Shown here piece after piece: positions 17,945 to 25,140 of a DNA stretch of 64,000 nt. The notes under the pieces were generated by a model. The model searched no databases, had not been told where the DNA came from, and saw nothing but the letters and a program-made list of their open reading frames with translations. How positions within the stretch are numbered: position 1 is the stretch's first letter; each line of letters opens with the position of its first letter. The translations under genes were made by a program, and so were the position numbers. The stretch is from REEB95 sp963762425. GTDB taxonomy: Bacteria > Pseudomonadota > Alphaproteobacteria > ATCC43930 > CGMCC-115725. The stretch covers positions 1 through 64,000 of the forward strand of contig CAVXKY010000003.1 in the NCBI GenBank assembly GCA_963762425.1, in the 5' to 3' direction.

Positions 17945-18978
17945 GGGACGCGCTCCGGATAAAGCAGGTTGGCATCGCCATAGGAGAAGAAGCGATAGGA
18001 TTTCTCCACCGCGTGGGCATAGGCCGCTTTCATGCGCGCCAAGCCCGCGAAAGCCGCGACCAGCATGAATAAGGTGGATTTCGGCAGATGGAAATTGGTC
18101 AGCAGCAGATCGACCGCGCGGAAGCGATAGCCCGGGGTGATGAACATGTCGGTTTCGCCCGCGAAATTCCCGATCCGGCCGTTTTCGCCGGCGGCGCTTT
18201 CCAAGAGGCGCAGGCTGGTGGTGCCGACCGCCACCACCCTTCCGCCCGCCTGGCGCGCCGCGTTGATGCGCGACGCCGCCTCGGCCGAAACGAAACCGGT
18301 TTCCGCATGCATGCGATGGTCCTTGGTATCCGCCGCTTTCACCGGCAGAAACGTACCCGCGCCGACATGCAAGGTCACGGATTCGAGGCCGATGCCGGCC
18401 CGGTCGAGCGCTTGGAGCAGGTCTGGCGTGAAATGCAGCCCGGCGGTGGGCGCGGCCACCGCGCCGTCTATGCTTGCGAAAATGGTCTGGTAATCGGCGC
18501 GGTCGCGGGCCTCGCCGCCGGTCTTGCGCTTGATATAGGGCGGCAGCGGCATGACGCCATAAGTTTCGAGCGCGCGTTTCAAATCCTCGCCCTGCCGGGA
18601 GAATTCCAGGTTCACATCGCCCTCGGAAAATTTTTCCGCGACATTGGCGCTGAAATCCGCGGCGAAACTTATGACGTCGCCTTGCCTCAAACGTTTCGCG
18701 CCTTTGACGAAGGCGCGCCAACGCCCCGGCCCTTCGGCCCGGTGCAGCGTCGCCTCGATCGAAGCCTTGCCGCGCTTGCCGTAAAGCCGGGCCGGGATGA
18801 CGCGGGTGTCGTTCACCACCAGCACATCGCCGCGCCGCAAAAGCCGGGGCAGATCGGTCATGCGCCGATCTTCCAATTTTTCGGAAACCGCCAGAAGCCG
18901 CGCGGCGTCGCGCGGCTCGGCCGGATGCGCGGCGATCAAGGCGCGCGGCAGGGGAAAGTCGAAATCGGCGACGCGCAT
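17941..18978 (-). CDS. queA: tRNA ribosyltransferase-isomerase
   Basis: QueA moves the ribosyl part of S-adenosylmethionine to preQ1 in tRNA to form epoxyqueuosine. It has 345 residues, the usual size. Family signatures include RVADFDFPLPRALIAAHP at the start, GDVLVVNDTRVIPARL, and AAPTAGLHFTPDLL in the middle. It is the first gene in the order queA, tgt, queF, queG, all overlapping or separated by 5 bases, so one transcript covers the whole end of the queuosine pathway. No preQ1 riboswitch was recognised in the 25 bases upstream. Confidence 0.95.
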   Translation of the reverse strand: MRVADFDFPLPRALIAAHPAEPRDAARLLAVSEKLEDRRMTDLPRLLRRGDVLVVNDTRVIPARLYGKRGKASIEATLHRAEGPGRWRAFVKGAKRLRQGDVISFAADFSANVAEKFSEGDVNLEFSRQGEDLKRALETYGVMPLPPYIKRKTGGEARDRADYQTIFASIDGAVAAPTAGLHFTPDLLQALDRAGIGLESVTLHVGAGTFLPVKAADTKDHRMHAETGFVSAEAASRINAARQAGGRVVAVGTTSLRLLESAAGENGRIGNFAGETDMFITPGYRFRAVDLLLTNFHLPKSTLFMLVAAFAGLARMKAAYAHAVEKSYRFFSYGDANLLYPERVP

Positions 18979-19003
18979 GGAAAGGAAGGCTCTAGCGCCG
19001 GCT

Positions 19004-19567
19004 TCAGTCTTTGAGCTTCGGAAGCGGCGTCTCGCCTTCGGGAAGCGGGGTGCGGTCGGCGTTGAGCGTCAGCCCGACCATGCCGTAATAGCCGATGCAG
19101 ACGGTGAGATCGATCACGCCTTCCTCGCCGAAGCGCCGCAAGGCGCGCGCGAAGAGATCGTCGCTCACGCCCTTGGTCTTCAAAAGTTCGCTCGCATAGT
19201 CGTGGACCAGCGCCTCGTCCGCCGACATCGCCTGGGGCCGCGAGCCCGCCGCGATCGCGTCGCACATCGCCGGCGTCAGCCCGGCTTCGAGCGCGAATTT
19301 TCGGTGGGCGTACCATTCGTATTGCGCGCCCCAATGCCGCGCCGTCACCAATATCGCCAGCTCCTTGAGAGGCGCCGGCAGCTTGGTCTCGAAGCGGAAA
19401 TAGAGGCCGAGTTGCTGCACGCGGTCGGCCAGCTCGGGGCTGCGGAGGAGGGGGACGAACGGGCCACGCAGATTCTTGCGCGGGCCTTGCATGATCGTCG
19501 CCGTCACGCGGCGCTGCGCCGGGGTCATCTCGCTCTCGGCCAGAGGCTTGAAGCGCGCGCCGCTCAT
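19004..19567 (-). CDS. Carboxymuconolactone decarboxylase family protein
   Basis: This is a 187-residue all-helical CMD-fold protein. The core reads KELAILVTARHWGAQYEWYAHRKFALEAGL, where AhpD-type members would have a CxxC pair; none is present, so a peroxidase-linked role is unlikely. The C-terminus has GVIDLTVCIGYYGMVGLTLN. True 4-carboxymuconolactone decarboxylase belongs to the 3,4-cleavage pathway, and no other genes of that pathway are here, so the substrate remains open. It lies between queA and tatA on the same strand. Confidence 0.8.
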   Translation of the reverse strand: MSGARFKPLAESEMTPAQRRVTATIMQGPRKNLRGPFVPLLRSPELADRVQQLGLYFRFETKLPAPLKELAILVTARHWGAQYEWYAHRKFALEAGLTPAMCDAIAAGSRPQAMSADEALVHDYASELLKTKGVSDDLFARALRRFGEEGVIDLTVCIGYYGMVGLTLNADRTPLPEGETPLPKLKD

Positions 19568-19607
19568 GGGTGCCGTGCCGCGTGGGGGTCTCGTGCCCCG
19601 GCCGGCC

Positions 19608-19809
19608 TCACGCCCCGTGATTGTCGCCGGAAGGCGGCTTGACCTGCGGCGGCTTGGTTTCGGCCGAGTCGTCCTCTTTCATGCCGGCTTTGAAGGCCTT
19701 GATGCCCTTGGCGAAGTCGCCCATGAACTCGGGGCAGCTTGCCGGCTCCGAAAAGAAGGACGACGATTGCCAGCACGACCAGCCAATGCACCAAGCTGAA
19801 TGAACCCAT
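19608..19809 (-). CDS. tatA: Twin-arginine translocase subunit TatA, frameshifted
   Basis: TatA forms the protein-conducting part of the Tat export system. The N-terminal membrane helix (residues 5-20) is followed by the conserved hinge FGAGKLP. There the frame breaks at 19732-19736: four C in a row replace the three needed to read KLPEFMGDFAKGIKAFKAGM. This homopolymer error is easy to see because the hinge is invariant. The restored protein has about 66 residues with an amphipathic helix and a short charged tail. No tatB or tatC gene is nearby. Confidence 0.92.
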
Positions 19810-19887
19810 GGTATGACCTCGACAGCGATGTTCGGTTGACGCGACGCGACCAATTCGGAACCCAGAGAGCACAGACCTAGCCTCGGC

Positions 19888-21018
19888 ATGTCAAGCGAAA
19901 ATCAACCTCCGGCGCCCGCCCAATCCGGGGCCGCGCCGGAATCCACGCCCCCACCGGCATCCGGGCCAGCGCCCCAATCTCCCGGGCCGCCGCCGGCGCG
20001 GGACACGCCGGTGCGCCGGGCATGGACGCGGCGGGCGCGGGCGCAAAGTTTGCGCCGCTATCTGGTGGTAGCGCTCGCCGTGGCGGCGCTGGCGGGAGCC
20101 GGGACCGCCTGGTATTACCGCGCGCCGCCCCCGATTCCCGGCCCGGCGCCGGAAACGCAGGCGCCGCCGACTCCAACCGCGTCCACCGGTGCGCCGGTCT
20201 TGACCCCGCCGCCGCCGGACGAGCTGCGCTTGTCGCAAACGGGCGGCGCCGCTTCGCTCATCCTCGCGCCGCAACCCGGTTTGCCGCTCGACACCCCGAC
20301 CATCGATCTCGCGCCGCCGCCGCCATCGCCGGCGGGGGCGCCGCCGCCGGCCAATCCGGTGCCCGAATTGCCGGTGGTGACGGTGGCGCCGCACGCCTTC
20401 CATCCGGTGCCCGACGAATCCCAGACGCGTTCGATCGGCCCGATCACGCTCAACGACCGGCTGGGCAATCCGGTGCGGGTGCGGCCCAATTTGCCGCCGC
20501 CGCTCAGCTACGTGCCCTCGGTCGGCCCGTCGGGCCAATCGTCGAGCGTCAAGACCAAGCCGCCCAAAATCGCCGCGTTGCCGCCTTTGCCGCCGCAACG
20601 TTCGGCCGGGCCGCTCGCGCCGCTGGTGGCCAATCCGCCGGTGTTCAGCGGCCATGCCCGCGCGCTCGGCGGCGTCGGCATCGAGGTCGCGGGGCTCAAG
20701 GTGCGGCTGTTCGGCGTGCGTCCGCCCGAGGATCAGGATCGCTGCGCCGCAGCCAACGGCCAGAAGCTGCCCTGCGCCAACGCGGTGCTGGCGGCGATGC
20801 AGCAGCGCCTCGCCGGCCATTCGATCGTCGCCTGCCGCGTGCCGTCCGGGCAGAACGGCGAGCCCGGCGCCATCTGCCTCGACGAGGAGGGCACCGATCT
20901 CGGACGTTATCTGGTGATCCAGGGCTATGCCTTGGCCGATGTCGGCCAGAGCTACGATTACCTGCCGGCCGAAGGCGCCGCCAGAACGGCGAAGCGCGGA
21001 CTCTGGCGTTACCGCTGA
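19888..21018 (+). CDS. Membrane-anchored SNase-like protein with Pro-rich linker
   Basis: The first 50 residues are Pro/Ala-rich and cytoplasmic. A membrane helix lies near 53-74 (YLVVALAVAALAGAGTAWYY). A long Pro-rich spacer leads to a C-terminal domain (from about residue 255) that follows the staphylococcal-nuclease fold: VAGLKVRLFGVRPPEDQDRC, a strand VACRV, and GRYLVIQGYALAD ending AKRGLWRYR. The usual DRYGR strand carrying a catalytic Arg reads NGEPGA here, so nuclease activity is doubtful. The ATG at 19888 is divergent to tatA. Confidence 0.65.
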   Translation: MSSENQPPAPAQSGAAPESTPPPASGPAPQSPGPPPARDTPVRRAWTRRARAQSLRRYLVVALAVAALAGAGTAWYYRAPPPIPGPAPETQAPPTPTASTGAPVLTPPPPDELRLSQTGGAASLILAPQPGLPLDTPTIDLAPPPPSPAGAPPPANPVPELPVVTVAPHAFHPVPDESQTRSIGPITLNDRLGNPVRVRPNLPPPLSYVPSVGPSGQSSSVKTKPPKIAALPPLPPQRSAGPLAPLVANPPVFSGHARALGGVGIEVAGLKVRLFGVRPPEDQDRCAAANGQKLPCANAVLAAMQQRLAGHSIVACRVPSGQNGEPGAICLDEEGTDLGRYLVIQGYALADVGQSYDYLPAEGAARTAKRGLWRYR

Positions 21019-21049
21019 GCCCGCGCTCCGTAGCCCCCCGAACTTTTAC

Positions 21050-21400
21050 TTAGGCCGCGCTCGTCCCGCGAGCCTTCGGCTGCACGTAGGCCATGGCCGC
21101 GTGCTCGGCGCAGTAAGGCTTGCCCGCCACCGGCCGCTTGCCGCAGAAAGCGAAATCCTTGTCGCCGGGATGCCCGGTCGGCCAGGAGCAGACGCCGCTC
21201 GGCGCGCTGGCCGCCGCCGGACGCCGCACCGGCGGCCGTTTCAGCGGCGAAGGCCGCGGCGTCAGCGCCAGGCGATGCGCCTTGCCGACCACCGCGTTCT
21301 TGCTGATGCCGAGGCGGCGGCCGATTTCCGCGGTCGAATGACCCTCGTCCCAAAGCTTGGACAGGTTCTGGATGAGTTCAGGCGTCCAGATGGATTCCAT
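21050..21400 (-). CDS. gcrA: GcrA-family cell-cycle regulator, full length
   Basis: GcrA is an alphaproteobacterial transcription cofactor that binds sigma-70 and promoters methylated at GANTC by CcrM. This 116-residue copy has the N-terminal helix-turn-helix (WTPELIQNLSKLWDEGHSTAEIGRRLG is its span, with SKNAVVGKAHRL as the recognition helix). The C-terminal domain is CSWPTGHPGDKDFAFCGK and YCAEHAAMAY. It lies 39 bases after a second, truncated copy on the same strand, whose first 178 bases are almost identical. Confidence 0.9.
   Translation of the reverse strand: MESIWTPELIQNLSKLWDEGHSTAEIGRRLGISKNAVVGKAHRLALTPRPSPLKRPPVRRPAAASAPSGVCSWPTGHPGDKDFAFCGKRPVAGKPYCAEHAAMAYVQPKARGTSAA
21223..21400. 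repeat. 178-bp direct repeat, copy 1 (within gcrA)
   Basis: This 178-base segment covers the 5' part of gcrA and recurs at 21502-21679, 279 bases away. The two copies differ at one position I can see (21389 against 21668), near the start codon. Identity stops just upstream of the ATG and at the GCCGCACC border inside the gene. Confidence 0.9.
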
Positions 21401-21439
21401 GAATGACCCTCCGTTTTATTTGCGGGCCGTGCCGCCGCT

Positions 21440-21679
21440 TCAGCCGAAGTTCTTCTTGGCCGGACCGGCGGCCCAGGGCTGGGCGGCGCCCGTTGCCGGT
21501 TGCCGCACCGGCGGCCGTTTCAGCGGCGAAGGCCGCGGCGTCAGCGCCAGGCGATGCGCCTTGCCGACCACCGCGTTCTTGCTGATGCCGAGGCGGCGGC
21601 CGATTTCCGCGGTCGAATGACCCTCGTCCCAAAGCTTGGACAGGTTCTGGATGAGTTCAGGCGTCCAAATGGATTCCAT
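21440..21679 (-). CDS. Truncated GcrA paralogue (DNA-binding half only)
   Basis: This 79-residue protein is identical to the full GcrA for its first 58 or so residues, covering the helix-turn-helix. It then diverges to QPATGAAQPWAAGPAKKNFG and stops, so the C-terminal CSWP and YCAEH domain that contacts RNA polymerase is missing. It is transcribed before the full copy. It could be remnant DNA of a tandem duplication or could act as a competitor for GcrA binding sites. The near-zero divergence points to a recent event or an assembly artefact. Confidence 0.75.
   Translation of the reverse strand: MESIWTPELIQNLSKLWDEGHSTAEIGRRLGISKNAVVGKAHRLALTPRPSPLKRPPVRQPATGAAQPWAAGPAKKNFG
21502..21679. repeat. 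178-bp direct repeat, copy 2 (truncated gcrA)
   Basis: This is the second copy of the segment at 21223-21400. The sequence between the copies (21401-21501) is unique and supplies the altered C-terminus and stop of the truncated paralogue. Confidence 0.9.
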
Positions 21680-21764
21680 GTGCGATCCTCGCCGTATATT
21701 GTGGTTGTGTCTTCAATCTGACACTAAATACGGTAGCATGCGGCCAAACCCGGTCAATCCCTAG

Positions 21765-21786
21765 GAGTCGGATATCCACAGGATTC
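21765..21786. promoter_or_regulatory. Pair of GANTC (CcrM-type) sites upstream of gcrA
   Basis: GAGTC at 21765-21769 and GATTC at 21782-21786 lie in the divergent promoter region between truncated gcrA and the MFS gene. Each gcrA copy also has GAATC just after its start codon. GANTC is the CcrM methylation motif through which GcrA acts, so autoregulation is plausible. Confidence 0.45.
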
Positions 21787-21855
21787 GTGTCCGATGGATG
21801 ACACCGGTGGATAGATTGACCCTTTCGGCCCCGGGGATGGAGACTGCGCCGCCCG

Positions 21856-23019
21856 ATGCTCGCTCTCATCGCCACCCTCGCCATCCAGGCGCTCGCCACC
21901 CTGACGGTGCTGGCGCCGCCGGTTTTTGTGGGATTGGCCGCGCCCGAGATCGGCGTCGGCTCCAACGCCATCGGCGTTTTCACCGCCGTGGTCTATGCCG
22001 CCGCCTGCCTGTCGGCGGCGCTGGCCGGCGGCCCGGTGAAGCGCCGCGGCGCCATTCGCGTCAGCCAGGCCGGGCTGGTGATCGGCGGCGCCGGCATCGC
22101 CTGCGTGGCGACCGCCTCGCTGCCCATCGTGCTGCTCGGCGCGGCGTTGATCGGCGTGGGATACGGGCCGATGACGCCGGCCTCTTCGCACATCCTCATC
22201 CGCCAGACGCCGCCCGAACGCCGCGCGCTCATCTTCTCGATCAAGCAGACCGGGGTGCCGCTGGGCGGCGCGCTCGCGGGGCTGGTGGTGCCGGCGCTGA
22301 CGCTGGCGTTCGGCTGGCGCGGCGCGGCGCTGGCGGTGGCGGCGGCGAGCGTCGTGCTGGCGGTGGCTTGCGAGCCCTTGCACCACAGTCTCGACGACGA
22401 CGCCGATCCCTCGGCCGCGGGCGAGCGCGGCATGTTTTCCTCGCTCCGGCTGGTTTTGGGCCTGCCCGGGCTGCGCAAGCTGTCGCTGTCCTCGCTGGCC
22501 TATTCCGCCATGCAACTCTGCATCAGCGCCTTCATCGTCACCTTCCTGACCGTCGGTCTCGGCATGGATCTGGTGACGGCCGGCCTGATCATGGCCGCGG
22601 CACAGGCGGCGGGGGTGGGCGGGCGCATTCTGTGGGGCTGGCTGTCGGACCGGCTGATGACCGCGCGCATGGCCTTGAGCCTGTTGGGCTATGCCATCGG
22701 CTTGAGCGGCGCGGCGCTGGCGCTCGCCACGCCCGCCTGGCCGGTGGCCGCGGTCGCGCTTAGCGCCATGGCGCTGGGCGCGGTGGCGCTGGGCTGGAAC
22801 GGCGTATTCCTGGCCGAAGTGGCGCGCCAGGCGCCGCCCGGCCTGGCCGGCAGCGCCACCGGCGGGGCGCTGGCCTTCACCTTCCTCGGCGCGTTGCTGG
22901 GCCCGCCGCTGTTCGGCGCCGTGGTCGATTTGACCGGCAGCTATCGCGCGGCTTTTCTCGCGGCCTCGCTCTGCGCCGCGCTGGCGGGCTTCGTGGTGAT
23001 GCGGCGTCCGGCGGATTAA
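21856..23019 (+). CDS. MFS transporter
   Basis: This is a 387-residue major facilitator transporter with about twelve membrane helices. The signature loop between helices 2 and 3 reads GGPVKRRGAIRVSQ. The SIKQTGVPLGGALAGLVVPAL helix is typical of the YbfB/CynX-like MFS branch. The second half repeats the pattern at LWGWLSDRLMTARMAL. The substrate is not evident. It is divergent from gcrA and ends three bases before the convergent cold-shock gene stop. Confidence 0.85.
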   Translation: MLALIATLAIQALATLTVLAPPVFVGLAAPEIGVGSNAIGVFTAVVYAAACLSAALAGGPVKRRGAIRVSQAGLVIGGAGIACVATASLPIVLLGAALIGVGYGPMTPASSHILIRQTPPERRALIFSIKQTGVPLGGALAGLVVPALTLAFGWRGAALAVAAASVVLAVACEPLHHSLDDDADPSAAGERGMFSSLRLVLGLPGLRKLSLSSLAYSAMQLCISAFIVTFLTVGLGMDLVTAGLIMAAAQAAGVGGRILWGWLSDRLMTARMALSLLGYAIGLSGAALALATPAWPVAAVALSAMALGAVALGWNGVFLAEVARQAPPGLAGSATGGALAFTFLGALLGPPLFGAVVDLTGSYRAAFLAASLCAALAGFVVMRRPAD

Positions 23020-23022
23020 GAG

Positions 23023-23643
23023 TTAAGCGAGCAATTCGATCGAAGAAGCTTCGCGGCCCCGCTTGGCTTGCGAGACCATCATCCGCACCGGCTGGCCGGG
23101 CTCGAGCAGCTCGATGCCGCAACGCCGGAGCGCGGTGATGTGGACGAAAATATCCTTGCCGCCGTCATTCGGCAGGATGAATCCGAAGCCGCGCGCCGGG
23201 TCGTACCATTTGACCACGCCGTCGAGCGATTCGGCCGGGCCCGGTTGCATGTCGTTGCCGCCGTCATAACCTCCGCCGCCGCCATAGCCGCCGCCGCCAT
23301 AGCCGCCGCCGTCGCGCGCGCGGTAACCGCCCCGGTCTCCCCCGCGATCGCCGCCGCGTTCGCCCCCACGTTCTCTGGGCGCGCGCGGCGTCGCGGTCGA
23401 GGTATCGAGGTCGAGCACCTGAACCGCGGCGCGGCCTTTCGGCCCCTGCACCCATTCGAAGGTGACGCTGGCGCCGTCGGGCGCCTCGCCGAAGCCCGAG
23501 CGCTCGAGTACGGCCAAAGGCAGGAAAACGTCGCTGGCGCCGTCATCCGGGACGATGAAGCCGAAGCCCTTGCTGCGGTTGAACCACTTTATTTTACCGG
23601 ACAGCCGCGCGGCCTCGCCTTGCGGCGGTGCAAATGCATTCAT
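23023..23643 (-). CDS. Double cold-shock-domain protein with Gly/Arg-rich linker
   Basis: This 206-residue RNA-binding protein has two cold-shock domains. The first (residues 14-80) has GKIKWFNRSKGFGFI, the second (136-200) has GVVKWYDPARGFGFI and KDIFVHITAL. Both keep the RNP1 aromatic residues. Between them lies a low-complexity linker of RGGDRGG and GGGYGGGG repeats, similar to RNA-binding RGG regions. The start at 23643 (MNAFAPPQG) is chosen because upstream codons are shadow sequence. Two-domain CSPs are common in alphaproteobacteria and can act in cell-cycle or stress control. Confidence 0.88.
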   Translation of the reverse strand: MNAFAPPQGEAARLSGKIKWFNRSKGFGFIVPDDGASDVFLPLAVLERSGFGEAPDGASVTFEWVQGPKGRAAVQVLDLDTSTATPRAPRERGGERGGDRGGDRGGYRARDGGGYGGGGYGGGGGYDGGNDMQPGPAESLDGVVKWYDPARGFGFILPNDGGKDIFVHITALRRCGIELLEPGQPVRMMVSQAKRGREASSIELLA

Positions 23644-23724
23644 GATGTCACCATCGGAAACAACCCCCCGCATCCCCCGCCGGGCCTCATAACGGCCCTG
23701 CCCCAAGGCCGGGGGATGCTCGCC

Positions 23725-23748
23725 GCCCGGGGGCTTTCCGCCCCGGGC
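23725..23748 (-). promoter_or_regulatory. Strong hairpin in leader of the cold-shock gene
   Basis: GCCCGGGG (23725-23732) pairs with CCCCGGGC (23741-23748) around an 8-base loop. On the minus strand it lies between ubiG and the cold-shock gene. No T-run follows, so a leader structure or processing site is more likely than a simple terminator. Confidence 0.4.
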
Positions 23749-23766
23749 CGCATTCAATCGATAAGG

Positions 23767-24537
23767 TTATTTCCCCCCGGCTTTGCTGGCAAACAGTAAA
23801 TAATTGACCGCCAATCCTCCGCCCAGACGCCAGGAAGCGGTCCGGGCGTCATAGGACATCCCCTCGATCCCGCCTATTTCCAGCCCGTTTTCCCGCAATC
23901 CCGCCGCCAGCTCCGAGGGCCGCACGAACTTGCTCCAATGATGCGTGCCGCGCGGGACCCAACGCAGCACGTATTCGGCGCCGATTATGGCGAACAGGAA
24001 GGCCTGGAGCGTCCGGTTGATGGTCGAGGCGATGAGCGCGCCGCCCGGCTTGACCAGCGCCGCGGCGGTTTTGAGGAACAGCCCGATATCGGCGACATGC
24101 TCCACCACCTCGAGCGCCAGCACGGCGTCGAATTTGAGCCGCCTGCGCGCCAGATCCTCGGATGCCTCGACGCGGTAATCGATCTCCAGCCCCGCCGCCT
24201 CGGCGTGGTCGCGCGCCACCGCGATCGCGGCCCGGTCGGCGTCGATGCCGGTGACGGCGAAGCCCAACCGCGCCAGCGGCTCGGCGACGATGCCGCCGCC
24301 GCAGCCGATGTCGAGCAGCGAAAGCCCGGCGAAGGGCCGCGGCTTTTTGATGTCGCGGCCGAAATGCGCCGCGAGATTGTCGCGGATGAAGCCGAGCCGC
24401 GCCGGGTTGAGGCGATGGAGCGGGCGGAATTCGCCCTCCGTGTCCCACCAGCGCGCCGCCACCTTGCCGAAGCTCGCGATCTCGGCGGGGTCGATGGTGG
24501 TGGGTTTGGCGGCCGGCCGCGCCGCCGGCGCCTTCAT
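23767..24537 (-). CDS. ubiG: Ubiquinone biosynthesis O-methyltransferase
   Basis: UbiG is a SAM-dependent enzyme that performs both O-methylations in ubiquinone synthesis. It has 256 residues from the ATG that overlaps the upstream gene's stop (ATGA). Motif I is LLDIGCGGGIVAEPLARLG, and ALEVVEHVADIGLFL and GGALIASTINRT are the later SAM motifs. WWDTEGEFRPLHRLNP is typical of UbiG. The frame stays open far upstream, but only this start fits family length. Confidence 0.93.
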   Translation of the reverse strand: MKAPAARPAAKPTTIDPAEIASFGKVAARWWDTEGEFRPLHRLNPARLGFIRDNLAAHFGRDIKKPRPFAGLSLLDIGCGGGIVAEPLARLGFAVTGIDADRAAIAVARDHAEAAGLEIDYRVEASEDLARRRLKFDAVLALEVVEHVADIGLFLKTAAALVKPGGALIASTINRTLQAFLFAIIGAEYVLRWVPRGTHHWSKFVRPSELAAGLRENGLEIGGIEGMSYDARTASWRLGGGLAVNYLLFASKAGGK

Positions 24538-24990
24538 CCGCCGCATTTCTGAAGCCATTGGGTCGCCTCGCCGTTCGCCTTTTTTATGCCGCCGCTCACC
24601 GACGCCCGGTCGCCGGTCTTGACCTCGAGGAAGCGGAACCGGTTCCCGTCCTTGATCAGCACGTTGTTCATGACGATGGTCGCGGGCTGGCCGTTCATAT
24701 TTTCGGTGATGGTCAAGACTCAGGGAGATCTGCCCGTCCGGGAGCACGCGGACGTCGCCCACGGATGCCGAACCCACCGGGCCTTGCGGGCCGCTCTCGA
24801 TGTATTGCGGCGGTTGATCGGCGGGCGCGGCGAAGGTGACGCCGGGGTTGTCGGGCCCGAGCGGTTTTTGGCAATCGACCGCCCAATCGCCTTCCAGGCC
24901 GAGCCGGGTCAAGGCCACGCTGTCGGGGTTGGCGGCGGCCAAAATGACCGCCAAAACCGCCGCCGGGATAGCCAATCCTGCTCCGCTCAT
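24534..24990 (-). CDS. Small exported protein upstream of ubiG, frameshifted
   Basis: The ATG at 24990 gives MSGAGLAIPAAVLAVILAAA, a signal peptide. The mature part contains GDWAVDCQKPLGPDNPGVTF, then VRVLPDGQISLS. The frame breaks near 24718, and the rest reads LTITENMNGQPATIVMNNVLIKDGNRFRF and ends ATQWLQKCGG. Dropping one T joins both into about 151 residues. Two Cys could form a disulfide. Its function is unknown; its stop overlaps the ubiG start, so the two are translationally coupled. Confidence 0.6.
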
Positions 24991-25058
24991 GCCGTCTCCG
25001 CTTTGGGCCGCCGTTCTTGCTTCGCCATCAGGGGGGAGAGTATGTATACGCGCCCTTT

Positions 25059-25079
25059 CCCCGGCAACTAGAGCCGGGG
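25059..25079 (+). promoter_or_regulatory. Hairpin in the lysC leader
   Basis: CCCCGGC (25059-25065) and GCCGGGG (25073-25079) form a perfect 7-bp stem with a 7-base loop, 61 bases before the lysC start. No lysine riboswitch is recognisable. Its role is unknown. Confidence 0.35.
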
Positions 25080-25140
25080 ATGGACGGCCCATCCTCGTCT
25101 TAATCATCATTAGGATCGTCAGGCGGCGCAGGTTCGATAG

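Noticed and set aside
18979..19003. Possible preQ1 riboswitch before queA
   Set aside because: The gap is only 25 bases, and no preQ1 aptamer pattern was visible.
25020..25140. Possible lysine riboswitch before lysC
   Set aside because: The leader is too short and has only one simple hairpin; no L-box core was seen.
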